NCBI GenBank assembly: GCA_946894095.1
Contig: OX335641.1
Span: forward strand, 17,750,501 to 17,814,500
DNA from: Incurvaria masculella
Lineage: Eukaryota; Arthropoda; Insecta; Lepidoptera; Incurvariidae
Direction of reading: 5' to 3'
DNA: 64,000 nt
The translations under genes and the position numbers were made by a program. Numbering within the stretch: the stretch's first letter is position 1; every line of letters starts with the position of its first letter. Shown piece after piece: positions 35,720 to 46,689 of this stretch. The notes below the pieces were generated by a model that was given only the letters and a program-made list of their open reading frames with translations, ran no database searches and was not told where the DNA came from.

Positions 35720-35993
35720 ATTAGTCAGCTTATTACGGTCATCTTATGTCCACTATTGATGCGACATCATTAGCAAACGTTCATCAAATCTATGTATCCT
35801 ATCTGACGATATAAAATCGAATTTGAAACGCATTCTCGTCTTGGCAGGCATGACGGGGATCAAAAAAGAATACAGAAAGCAGTTATTTATTTTTGCATTT
35901 AAATGAATCAACTAAAAGTAATAAATGTCGGTTTGATTACAATTAATTATGATTTCACATTAACTTTACGATGCAGGTTTACATGTTTTACAA

Positions 35994-36060
35994 CTAGTTT
36001 TACATGGATTCCGAACCATGGAATAGCTCGCATTTGCGAAATACACTTATCCAAATATGA
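35994..36060 (-). repeat. SINE body fragment (family A)
   Basis: TTTTACATGGATTCCGAACC then AATAGCTCGCATT and CACTTATCCAA: one internal block of the SINE body. Confidence 0.55.
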
Positions 36061-36189
36061 GTTTTTATTTGATGCACTCGGTCGTCCCCTGACGCCACCC
36101 GTTTTAATATTTTTGCTATTCCTGGTGGCTTCCGTTATTATTTTGCGTCTTTGTAATCCTGGTCAGCACAATTTTATATTCAGGTGTTA

Positions 36190-36440
36190 AAGAAGCAAAA
36201 ACCATAAAAAATAACATCAAACAAAATACTCACAATTAAACACTATCAATAAAAATAACACTTAAAATGTATTTATTAAGTAAAACACACAAATAGAAAA
36301 GGTGACCCAGATGATTATTTATATACTCATGACAACACATAATAACCACCCAATCATGATATAACTCAACACAATACAATCACACCAAACGCTCAAACCA
36401 CATACGCACTCACCATATCACACACACACACCCTTTTGTG
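36190..36440. other. Strongly G-depleted, A/C-rich strand
   Basis: About 250 bp in which the plus strand is almost free of G, ending in an (AC)n tract at about 36420-36432. It lies downstream of the candidate minus-strand ORF at 36535-36750. Confidence 0.6.
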
Positions 36441-36534
36441 GAACATTGTAAGACAAATGTAAGACTTTGTAATTCGTTTTACCATTTTTAATCAACATTT
36501 TTTTATTGACACAGTTTTAAACTAGAGATTAGCT

Positions 36535-36750
36535 TTAAGGCTTCTTGTTAACTACATTGAATACATGAATAGAGTGAGTTTGATGGTGTAAGTAAATGGG
36601 AGACACGGGAATTTCATAAAACTCTACACCACGTAACGCTTCTTCCTTCTTTGGTGAAGGAAGAAGGTGAACCACTGACGGACGGACCGGCATTATAGCG
36701 TCACCACTATTTAAGGGTTTCTGGTTTCGCTTATTGACTCTAGAAAGCAT
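36535..36750 (-). CDS. Candidate small gene, 71 codons
   Basis: Open minus-strand frame from ATG at 36750 to TAA at 36535, beginning MLSRVNKRNQ and ending VFNVVNKKP. There is no signal peptide or membrane segment; it is basic with a proline-rich middle (VRPSVVHLLPSP). A polyadenylation signal AATAAA lies at 36507-36502 on the same strand, about 30 bp after the stop, which supports a transcription unit or a retroposed copy. I do not recognise the family. Against it: small size, no splice evidence, repeat-rich setting. An internal inverted repeat (36640-36668) lies inside the frame. Confidence 0.3.
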   Translation of the reverse strand: MLSRVNKRNQKPLNSGDAIMPVRPSVVHLLPSPKKEEALRGVEFYEIPVSPIYLHHQTHSIHVFNVVNKKP

Positions 36751-37616
36751 TACACAAATAGATCCAACACCGCGAGTAGCAACGATACAACACGAATTTC
36801 ATCACGCTGAAGTTTCACGGCATTCACCGTTCGCGAACGCATTTCACGAAACCTGCACTATAGAGAATGGGTGAATATAGTGCGGGGAAGTTGGCATCTA
36901 CCGGTGGTACTGACGGGTAGCGCTACACAAAATTCGTCACAAAAGGCAAGTGTCTGCGGGAAACACGATAAAATGCTGAACTGAGCAACCGACTGGTTGA
37001 GCAACCGGTTCTAAATTTCATACTTATTCAGCCTGCAACGCGTGTAAAATGTGTTCGGCCAAGTTTCTGACTCGACATGCGACGAACTGACGCCAATGAG
37101 TAATTACATTAGTCTTCCGCGCTCTTCCGCTATACCTGTTATATGTATAAACATTTTCTGTGCAAGTGTACATAGCGGCATTTTTCAAAGCAATTTTCAG
37201 AATTGTGAAATCGATAATTTTTCATCGATAATGTCTGACCTAAGGTAATATAAGTTCTACATAACACCGAGATTTTTATTTCTGAACGAAAGTTTCTCAT
37301 TTGAAATGAGAAACGGTACCTGCACAAAAGTTTGCACATGCTCGATTGTGCAACTCAGGCTGTGGCGTCTAGCAAAAGACAGGAATCGCGGTTAAATTCC
37401 AAGGATCAAAAGTAATATTATTATGAAATATGGCGTTGTCTTATTTCCGTGACCGCAAACTCGAGTTTCAGTTTTTTAGGAGGGTTCCAAATGCGTGAGA
37501 AACGAGTTACGGCAAACAGCCCGCGGAGATTGGATCTGTACCCTTGCAAGCGGTACGGTTTACTGCTGCCCCAGTAATAATAGATGTTCTTACAGGCACA
37601 CGAAGATTTTCACTTC
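36751..37616. other. Non-coding, nothing recognised
   Basis: Possible 5' region of the minus-strand ORF at its left edge. GAGCAACCG is directly repeated near 36983-37008. Confidence 0.4.
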
Positions 37617-37620
37617 TTAA

Positions 37621-37995
37621 GAGGATAATGAGGTGATCAAGTTTCATAAAATAGCTCGTACCTGTTTACACAGACAAATTAAGAATATTTTTTCTGAAAG
37701 TTTGCAAATTATATAAATCAACTGAGAGCTACGTTTGTACGTTTTTGTTTTTTGATATCATAAACTGTATAAATAATATACGCCTTTTTGTTTTTGTATA
37801 CACATTTTAAGAGAGTATACTTATCACGGACATATGTAAATTTGTCAAAAAAACTACCCGTACGGACGTAGCTCTTAGTTGATTTATATAATTTGCAAAT
37901 GTTCAGATGAATATTTCTTAATTTGACTCAGTAAACAGGTATGAGTCATTGTATGAAACTGGGATTGTATGGAACATGATCAGCTAATTATCCTC
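37621..37995. mobile_element. Foldback TTAA element M3, 375 bp
   Basis: TTAA (37617-37620), then GAGGATAATGAGG..., and at the other end ...GCTAATTATCCTC followed by TTAA (37996-37999). The left arm contains AGCTCGTACCTGTTTAC, AATTAAGAATATTTTTTCTG, GCAAATTATATAAATCAACT and GAGAGCTACGT; the right arm carries these as imperfect complements in reverse order. Arms are roughly 130 bp, with a central loop of about 110 bp. No coding capacity. The TTAA flanks again suggest piggyBac-type mobilisation. Confidence 0.82.
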
Positions 37996-37999
37996 TTAA

Positions 38000-38851
38000 A
38001 AGGGCCGGGTTACAAAAAGAGACGCCAACCGTTAGAAGAAAGAAAGAGAAAGACGTTAACACTTGACCAAACAGTCAATTGTCAAAGGTATGACGTACAC
38101 TGAGCTTCCTTCAATACTTAAAAAAGTGACATACAATTTTGACGTAATGTTAGATCAATATTTCTACAAACGGAGCCTAAGATTACGGACAGAACAAAAG
38201 TAGATAAGGCAAAAGAGCGCGTGTAAAGCAAACACCGCCCCTTCGCCGCGAACCTGAATCAGTTTGTGTCCTGAAGATTTTATTTAATAATCTAATTATT
38301 ATTCCCGGGCGCGCCTCGCCACTCCTGTCCACGGCGCTTGCGGTAGAGCGGCGTAATCTACTTTCGGATAAGTTTTTTTCCGGAGGTAACTCGATTTATA
38401 AGTTGGGTATTGAATAAAACGTCGACGAAGCAACTATTTTAGCGAATGTCTACAGATCGAATGAAGTGGAAGATTTCTGTACGCTTGAACGGATTTCGGC
38501 CGTGATAAGCGCTTGCTGGATTTCGTTTTTATCTAGTATTTTACTTGGCTGCGATTAGTAAATTTCCTAATAAATTGTGCGTATGATATTAAAATATATG
38601 AACAATATTGTTTTGCTACGAACATTAGCAATAGTACTGAGAGAAAGCGTTTGCCGAGAAAGTAGTCTGCTACTGAGAGTAAACATTGAAACATCTAAGT
38701 TATAAATTGGCCTTGCTAGATGATTTTATCGAATGAAACCTTCAACATGTTTAAACTATTTTTAATCTTCACTGAGAGTTGTGTACTTCATAGATAGAAA
38801 AGAAGGAGATATGCCATCTAGCGCACCCACTATTAGACTCTCTGTCACCAC
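38000..38851. other. Non-coding, small GC-rich patch
   Basis: 38300-38360 is CpG-rich (CCCGGGCGCGCCTCGCC). Otherwise nothing is recognised. Confidence 0.4.
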
Positions 38852-39117
38852 TTTTTAGGGTTCCGTACCCAAAGGGTGAAAACGGAACCCTATTACTAAG
38901 CCTCCGCTGTCCGTCCGTCCGTCCGTCTGTCGCAGGGCTGTATCTCATGAACCGTAAAAGGTAGGCAGCTGAAATTTTCCAATTAGGTAAAATAAAAAAA
39001 ATATAAAAATTAAAGGGCCCATACAAAAAATATTTAGGGAGAAAGACCAAAGATTTTTTGGTGTTGATGGTACGGAACCCTTCGTGTGCGAGTCCGACTC
39101 GCACTTGGCCGGTTTTT
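38852..39117 (-). repeat. tRNA-type SINE (family B)
   Basis: Minus-strand copy. The right end is the head (CGAGTCCGACTCGCACTTGG on the plus strand), with the B-box complement GGTACGGAACCC next, then the AT-rich spacer, GGGCTGTATCTCATGAACCG, the CCGTCCGTCCGTCCGTCTGTC tract and AGGGTTCCGTACCC at the left end. Close to consensus. Confidence 0.88.
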
Positions 39118-40488
39118 ACTACCGCGGTCGTTATCCATGTTTGTTTCCGCTCCCCGCCGCGTGATCAGCCGTGAGTTTTTCAAACCTGTTGTCTCAAATT
39201 GTCAACACCTTCCAACTCAATTGAAACGTGAATGCCACATTCAAACACAGTTGCAGACGTATTGATGGGTTTGTATGGGTGAGAACTGACTTGACGAACG
39301 CATTTTTAGAGCACATTCGGGCGTGGTGGAGATGTTTCCGACAGTGTTTCGACTTTGGCCATACGGGATATCGACCACATGCCACTTCTGCTTCCTTCCT
39401 CCTCAGTGGTGTACCAAGTCTGCGGCAGATAGGATTACATCGACCCAGCCCAGCGCTTGTTAGGCTTCAATGCTAGGCTGCTTGGACTTATTCGGACAGT
39501 TACCGTAAACACACGAACAACACTGCTCACTACTCATTATATTCTACTGAAAAAATCACTTTTCTTTTGAAAAATTTGACTCAGTCAGAAGTAATAGATA
39601 TTGTGTACTGTCAAAATAGAGTTAAGAGGGAGTGATAATATTCCATATACATAGTGCATTGTTTGTGTAAAGGTTTGTGGGTTTGTGTGGATATTGTTAA
39701 TTTGCATAGCGTATTGTTGGAAAACCAACACAAAATAATATTACGTTGAATTGAATATATATTTTTTAAGTAGTGTGACAAATTGTGTACAATTGATTTC
39801 ATTGCCAAAGAAGTTACGTTTTGTTTGACACGAAACACTTACACGTTTTGCAAGGTTTCAAAGTTTCTCATAAGCCTCGGCCACGATAGAGCTTTTTCTA
39901 CTCGCAGTTGTTGGCAGCGGCTATAGCGAGTCGTTGAAAAGACGTGCCTAGAATTCTAAAAGATACGCGGTGACTGTCGGCTGTGAGCTTGAAGGATATA
40001 AAGTAATTTCGACTTGTTGGTTATTTCTCGATACAAAAATATGTGTGTAACCACAAGAAATAAATGCTCAAAATCATAACTGATAGCAAAAAAAGTGCAA
40101 ACTTCTACCGCATTTTTTATTTTTTGCTTAAGTCTTACACGCTTAAGGGTCTTTTCATTATTGTATTTATGTAACTGGTAAAGTAGTCGAGTAACCTGCC
40201 CTCTTTCTTTGCAGGATATCTATTATTAGAAAAATAATTTCAACAGAGATTCCATTTCAAGTCTTCATTAGATTCTTAATTAGCTGGCTTATGCTCAATT
40301 TTCTCAATCATAATCATGTCTGATTTCCTTTATGTGACTGAATTACATAGTTTTGTCTACTTGCTTTTTGCTCTCTCTATTTTTTTCTGGTTTGGCAATT
40401 TTTAGATTTGTGCAAATTTTTCTTTCTATTCTTATGTGCATGTGACGTGTAAACGAATTATCGAAGTGTCCTTGCATCTACTTTACAG
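39118..40488. other. Upstream region of the 40.5-kb gene
   Basis: No repeat recognised. GC-richer sequence at 39200-39480 and 39870-40000 could hold a first exon or promoter of the downstream gene, because that gene's exon starts at a splice acceptor (40487-40488). No donor can be assigned with confidence. Confidence 0.35.
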
Positions 40489-40513
40489 ATTGATTCTGAA
40501 ATACTCTGGCAGC

Positions 40514-41197
40514 ATGAAGAAATCCCGAGGCGATAGGAATGGGAGCAAAAAGGAAAATAAATCTTCATCTGAAGACTCCAAAGCCGCCGACTCCGACGCT
40601 AGAAGCCTGGGTATTGACGAAGACGACTACGGCTTTGGGGGTTGGTTGAGGTAAGCAGTCTGCGTAATATTTTCTTTGGGACTTTTGAAAAATATCCAGC
40701 ACCTTGAGCTAATATCTACATTAGAAATAATTCTGGCCCCAGCACTAACAGGGACGTTTTATACCTCCCTGCATTTTTTCAGAAGCCCAGGCAACAATGA
40801 AGGCCCTATTCTGCTCGAGTGGCTTAGCTAAGAACGCTTAACTAGTTTCTTGCCCTTTTCCATGAATATAAAATACAGCTTGAGTTAGTATCGAATAAGT
40901 CAGTTTAAGAATTTGATTATGGATGATTAAAATACCTACAAACCTTTAAAATGATGGTTCCAAATTCTAAAGTTTTGCTTTTTTCAAATATAACTAAAAT
41001 GAATGCACTCTCATCCGACTCTGCATGTTTTAAGGTCTCCTGAAGGCGTAGAGACACTCAGATTGTTCGTCATCGGAAACTCCATCGTTGTGTTTACCAC
41101 GGTGGCATGGCCTAGCATGCAGGCTGCGTATGGTATTGTGCACGACTGGTTTACTGGAGAAGATTCAGTTGATTCGCTAACCGACTATCTTCTCTAA
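40514..41197 (+). CDS. Two-exon gene for a small single-pass membrane protein, family not recognised
   Basis: Exon with CTTTACAG acceptor at 40481-40488; ATG at 40514 with A at -3; coding to 40650, where a GTAAGC donor follows. The 384-bp intron ends at TTTTAAG (41034). Coding resumes at 41035 and ends TAA 41195-41197. The AGG codon is split 2+1 and the frame joins exactly, giving 99 residues. Residues 1-30 are charged and serine-rich (MKKSRGDRNG at the start); residues 31-46 are acidic/aromatic (DEDDYGFGGWL); about 54-75 are hydrophobic (LRLFVIGNSIVVFTTVAWP), a likely membrane segment; an acidic tail ends LTDYLL. The exon is also open upstream of this ATG, so an earlier start in a preceding exon is possible. 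Function unknown. Confidence 0.8.
40651..41034 (+). other. GT-AG intron of the 40.5-kb gene
   Basis: Donor GAG|GTAAGC, close to consensus; acceptor TTTTAAG|G with a weaker polypyrimidine tract. Phase 2. Confidence 0.8.
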
Positions 41198-41220
41198 AGT
41201 ATGACAATCTGATGCTACTA

Positions 41221-41226
41221 AATAAA
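41221..41226 (+). promoter_or_regulatory. Polyadenylation signal AATAAA
   Basis: Canonical hexamer 24 bp after the stop of the two-exon gene, implying a very short 3' UTR. Confidence 0.7.
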
Positions 41227-43259
41227 TTGAAGTTATATTCGATTTATATTAGTCTTGTTTGTATTTTGAAAATGACCCAAACCTATTGCCAATTGATGCT
41301 CTTCCTAAATGCCTCAATATTATTGTATTTAATAATGTTAAAAGATCATCTTAACGGAAAACTCGGTATTTACAAGCTTTCATATTTTCGTATAATCATT
41401 CGCGCGTCATTGACCTGGCCTGAAAACAGTATTATTTTTACATAACGTAATTTTTTTTATTATGTAAGTAAGCTTTTTACTGAAAGAAAATATTGTTAAA
41501 TTACTGTTGTAAAAGAATTTGCATTTACTAAAGTCATATAAATATATGCCCCGAGTATCAATCTAAATATTAAATTGACGGGATTTTTTTATACATAGCA
41601 TTGAAACAGAACCTAATGACAAAAAAACACCCATAAATACAGAACCTAAGAGATACAGTGATCTATGTATTCATAGAAAATAAATGTTAACTCTCTTTTA
41701 CCTCTACGAGGTTTTCCTTTTAACAATTAAAATCGTGAAATGATAATGGAAACGAAGTTTTGCGATTCATGTGTGAAATATGATCATCTAGCATATCGAT
41801 GATATTATATTTTGAGATGAATACTTTGCGAGAAATCCCAAAAGATAATACATTTCATCCTATTTTACCTTAAATCAGATGGTATCGTCGGGCTTATTTC
41901 CTGTAAAAACAAAACTTTCCGAGACACCGGTAAGCCTGTCGCGCTTGAATTTCGCCGGATTTTCAAAAAATCGACGCGATCCAAAGCAAAATATTACGTA
42001 TGCATGAAAAAGGTCTTGCGGTGAGCTCATTCAAACAAATTGGGCTGATAAAGAGAATTCACTTGTCGTGAGGACCCGGAGTTTGGAGGCAGGGAAGGTA
42101 AGCTAGGGGAACGCACCTGGGTTCTCGAAGCCTCTTCTGTTGCTCGGTGGGTGAGTGGAGTCATAAGATAACACGTAAGCCCTACTCGAAAATATCTCAC
42201 CGCTCCCTGCCAGGGACTATTTAGAGATAAGTACAGTCTTCTGTTAAGGGAATCGTTTGAGAAATTTTCGAAAATTTAGAACGCGCTCAACGACATTTTA
42301 TTAAATATTACTAAGATAACAATATATTTTTGCATAATTTAGCACATTGAATCTGGGTTTTGATAAGTTTTTCCTCTTTATTCCACCACTAACTCTAGCT
42401 TGGATAAATTGAACTAATTCATTTGAGATTTCATAATAAAATGTTCAATGTAATTTAGCAGTTTCATGTCGCTTCATTGGATACATCTAGTCTTTATATA
42501 TTTTTTATTTTATTGTGCACGACAATTCTCTTAAACTATGTTATTTAAATACAGTTTTGCTTGAAACTGTTAAAATTACCAGTAAAAAAATCAGGCAAAA
42601 GATATGAAATCACCAAACTGATTGAGTCGTCGTATATAACGATATCATGAATTGAATTAGGCACTTGAAAACATTCATCTTGAAATAGTAGGGTTCTTGA
42701 TCTTCATTTGCATTTGAAGAGATGAGCTCTCGCTATTTGCGCTGATTTCTCTAAAGCTTTGCCAACAATATGAGCTCATAAGCAAACCCAAATCTCGCGG
42801 CATTCAGCGAATGCAATTCAAATTTCAATTCAAAATCTTCTGGTGCTCACACACGCATCGGTCGGTCGGAAACAATTTTATTTTCAGGTCTCAAGAAAAT
42901 ATACTCCTCAATTAAATTTAACTAGATATGCATCTGGTATATTTACCTGTCATATATTATTTTTAATTTAAATTACTTTAAACAGGGTTAAAAGGTAATA
43001 GGTTAATTTTTTATTCATGGCAGGAGGTGTTTTGGCAAAAGATATACATTCTTCAGGCCGCAGGATAATAATATGGGTACTACATATATTTTACTACTTA
43101 CATTTACTACGTCTATTCCTTCAGCCTGCTGAGATAGTACTACGTTTATTTTTTTTTTCAGTGAACTAGTTGTCAATTGGCAAAGTACCTGAATTGATCT
43201 TATTCATACATAAATGTTAGGTAATATATTTTTTGGTATATTAAAAAATATATGCCGGT
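41227..43259. other. Non-coding, nothing recognised
   Basis: A slightly GC-rich stretch at 41885-42230 shows no ORF. No repeat recognised. Confidence 0.45.
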
Positions 43260-43269
43260 TACCTACTTT

Positions 43270-43530
43270 TTTAAGGTAGTACTTAGGGAGAAATATCTCC
43301 AAAGGGAGTATGTTCCACAGTTTACCGAATAAAGGATATTATGCAGCTCCGAAAAAAATATCCGTGGTACAGACGATTAAATGCAGAGAGATACCCTAAA
43401 TGCCTTCGGAGTTGGAGGGTTAGGTCCCTCTAACTCCGAAGGGATTCTGGGATACGCATGGCACGGCGATGTATCGAATCCATAAAGCCAAACGGGTACT
43501 CACCTGAACCGTCTCACAGATGCAAACAAT
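43270..43530 (+). repeat. R5-related interspersed repeat
   Basis: AGGGAGAAATATCTCC, GAGTATGTTCCACAG and GCATGGCACGGCGATGTATCG follow the pattern of the R5 family (compare GAGAGAAATACCTCGGCAGG at 10210). Decayed and non-coding. It contains the hairpin 43403-43442. Confidence 0.45.
43403..43442. repeat. 17-bp hairpin, one mismatch
   Basis: CCTTCGGAGTTGGAGGG (43403-43419), 6-nt loop TTAGGT, CCCTCTAACTCCGAAGG (43426-43442). The single mismatch would be a G-U wobble if transcribed on the plus strand. Confidence 0.9.
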
Positions 43531-45724
43531 ACTCTACGTAAGACTATCTACGCCTCGTGGACCAGATTTTTGGTGCATGATATATTCACGCACCCGAAGT
43601 TTAGGTCGACATTGTGAATCCCAATATGGACATTCATAGGCAGAGTTGTACCTCGGAAGGTCGCAGTTGCTTTGAATAGTGTCTGCATTACACTAGATAC
43701 ACATGTCATAAGAGGTAATATTTTCAGAATGTTTTAGATTTATAGTGTCAGATACAGATAAACAGGTAATTACACAAAACGCTAATCAAATAACAAAAGT
43801 ATTGAACATGTCCAATGAAGGAATCATGCTTCAAAACCTGATATATTCATCCTCCAAAACATACTAGGACATTTAACTTAACAGTAGTATGCATAAATAA
43901 AGTTTGCGTAAATTAGTCGATGATCTACATTACCTAATTGTGACAGGTAATTCAAACTTCAATCGTTAAACATCGATACGCATCCTGGTCATCCCGGTAT
44001 ATCCAACGAATTGCGTTATCAGCTTAAATACTCGCTAGCGGTTAGTGTGCGGACGCTTTTACGCAAACCTGCATGCATTTGTGATTAAAATGCGGAGAAT
44101 TTGCACAGAGCACTCTAAGCCCCGTATACGCGTACTCAAATAACCTATGCACCGACTTCAAATCCCGGATACAGCATGCCCATTAGATATATTCGATGCC
44201 TTGTATTCCCTTGCTCCGATTTCATGTTCCACCTATCGTTTTCCCAACTCCCTCATTAATCTTAATTTTTTTTATCATGTTTATTATTTCAAATGTAGGA
44301 TTTCTAATCAGTGCCCAAATAAAGAAACCTATCCCATAAATGCAGCATTGTTTTATCTGTTTAAATCAACCACATTGATACAACGAAAAAAACGGAAAGG
44401 AAAAAATATAACCGAATAAAAAGTTTGAGGCCACAAGTTGCACAAATTATTGTTGCCGTTTAACAGTTTAAAGCGTCATTTCATTTAACCCTGAAGGGTA
44501 TTCATGAAGGATATTCATCACTGTGTATATGATAATTGTAATAACAATATCGTTGCAACGAACTTATCTTGGTCGCATGTAATATTATGTAAAATCTAAA
44601 TATTTAACGTCAATTTTAAATACATTTACAAATACATACATTTTTCAATACGTAGTGTTAAACTTATACAGCTTTCAAAATAAATAACTAAGCCAATGAT
44701 TATCTCTGAGTTTAGTTATTATATCCCGAGTTGTAATTAATCCTATTGGACACAAACTTAATGCCTGAATGTATGTGCGAACTATACACAGTTGCATCGC
44801 CCTTATCGAATAAAAGCGTACTAATTATGGCGTTTCACAGCAGCACCAACCGCTGTTCATTTCGTTTAAAATGTATCGAAATTAAAACCAAATCATTATG
44901 TTAAGCGGGCGGTAAGACTCAGGACAGAAGAATGCGGCTTGACACCGACACGTCGGATGATACCAGTGGTTGCTTCACACGGTACGCTACAGTCGTTACA
45001 GGTATTCGCCGTGCGTCGTTGCCGGTACTTCACGTTTTCACTCAAGACACTCACACCTACGCAAAATCTCTCACGCAAAAGTTGCTGCGTCACAGGGACA
45101 GACAGACTAAGCTTAAAGACAACTCGAATTGATTTGTGAGGGCGTAGTTAAAGGACCTTTCCAATACGCCGTGTCATGTGAATTAAAGTGTTATTTTTAC
45201 CAATCAAAATCATTTCAGAACACATGAAGTTATGATGTTTTCCCTTCTGCCGTAAAGGATTTTATAATGGCCGTTCGAAAATACATACTTGCAAAAAAAT
45301 ACGTAAACGGTTTCACAGTGTTACGGTGGTAAAGATACGGAGATAGCGAGCACCGCCTGATTAGCAAACATTCAGGACTTTAGAGCGGGGTTCTAGTTTT
45401 CTGCTTTAGATGAGCTTTATGAGTAACTATCTTGAATGTTTCGCATGAGAATAACCATAATGAAAGTATTACTATTATTATGATTGTTATTATTTATATT
45501 ACCATTTAATTTAATAGTGTATATATTATTAGATATACATAAAATTAGAACCACCTATTCATATGTTTTATATGTTTTTGTGATAATACATAAAAAATGC
45601 AAAAATATTGCGTTAAAGTAAATGTATGCGTACATAATAAAATTACTCGTCATAATTTTGTTATGTTTCTTATGTTACGAATGCAAGCTGAGCTATTGTT
45701 CAAAACACATGTAAAATGTAACTG
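43531..45724. other. Mostly AT-rich; GC-rich patch at 44905-45130
   Basis: The patch has overlapping open frames on both strands (65-66 codons) without family features. Its left edge (TTAAGCGGGCGGTAAG) resembles 50826-50860 (TTAAGCGGGCGAAG), hinting at a shared repeat. Otherwise nothing is recognised. Confidence 0.35.
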
Positions 45725-45985
45725 GACACACCCGCCGTCATGATAATAGCCTAACGCACCGCAAAAAAATGTACCATGACAGGACCTTACAGTTACGTCC
45801 TCTGCTACATTGAAAACAGAAACCATATTTCATTTCCACTCCGATAATTTTTCATCCAATATGATAGTACCAACCTGGGCGAGCTTAACCCTACTACCAA
45901 GAAGAATACACGTTTTACATGGATTTGGAACCATCAATTCCAACTGCAGCCACAGCTCGCATTCGTTTTAGATGAAAAAGGAATT
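45725..45985 (-). repeat. SINE body (family A), decayed
   Basis: GTCATGATAATAGCC, ATGTACCATGACAGGACC, CATCCAATATGATAGTACCAACC and TTTTACATGGATTTGGAACC in minus-strand order. The head is absent. Confidence 0.65.
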
Positions 45986-46189
45986 ATTTTTCATCTAAGG
46001 CATTCGTGACGAAATATGGTGTAATTTAAATTATGAAAATTATACATGAAATGCAGTCAATTCAGGAGGCAAAATGCGTCTTTGAAGAATGCAATAAATA
46101 GGATCTTATGACTCTCCTGAAAAACATTTTGTTTGTTTCTAACCGACTTTGGAGACCATTTTCTAATTATTTTACTAAAAATTTCTCAA

Positions 46190-46414
46190 AGTATTTAAGT
46201 AAATATATTTTTTCGTACTAAGCAGGTACGTCGCTTATTCCAAGGAAAGTGATATGTAAGTATGTATAATCGACCGTGAAGCAAGGACACATTCATTGAA
46301 GAAAGAGCCCAGCCTTGCAGTATATTCGTTAAGTAGTTCTTTTTACTGGGCGCTTTCTTCAATTAATGTGTCCTTGCTTCACGGTCGATTATACATACAT
46401 ACATGTCACATTCC
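46190..46414. repeat. Inverted duplication of repeat R6
   Basis: The left arm (about 46244-46312) and right arm (about 46345-46414) are near-perfect reverse complements of roughly 70 bp (ATAATCGACCGTGAAGCAAG and its complement near 46371-46392), with a 32-bp centre. The single-copy relative at 4983-5150 shows that each arm is a piece of the same repeat. Confidence 0.82.
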
Positions 46415-46643
46415 ATGCCAGTATTTGTCTTAAATGTTCAACAACATCTATATCCCTTCCTTTTCACGTGGCAACTAATCACTCGAAAGCGCTAAAACGA
46501 TTGATTTTAGTACGGTTGGAATCTGGAGGTTTGCAATCTGTGAAAATACGCGACGGGTAAAATTTGCAATCACGCCCATTGTCAGAAAAAAGAGACCATC
46601 CAACGACGCAGCACGCTGCAAACACGCATTCATTGAGTATATT

Positions 46644-46689
46644 CTACATACATTCGCTTACTTTTCTGAATGTAAGCGAATGTATGTAG
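46644..46689. repeat. Perfect 18-bp hairpin
   Basis: CTACATACATTCGCTTAC (46644-46661), 10-nt loop, GTAAGCGAATGTATGTAG (46672-46689). Longest perfect short hairpin seen in the window. Confidence 0.92.

Noticed and set aside
38852..39117. Reading the CCGT-rich tract as a stand-alone microsatellite
   Set aside because: It is a constant internal part of the family-B SINE, present in the same position in all three copies.
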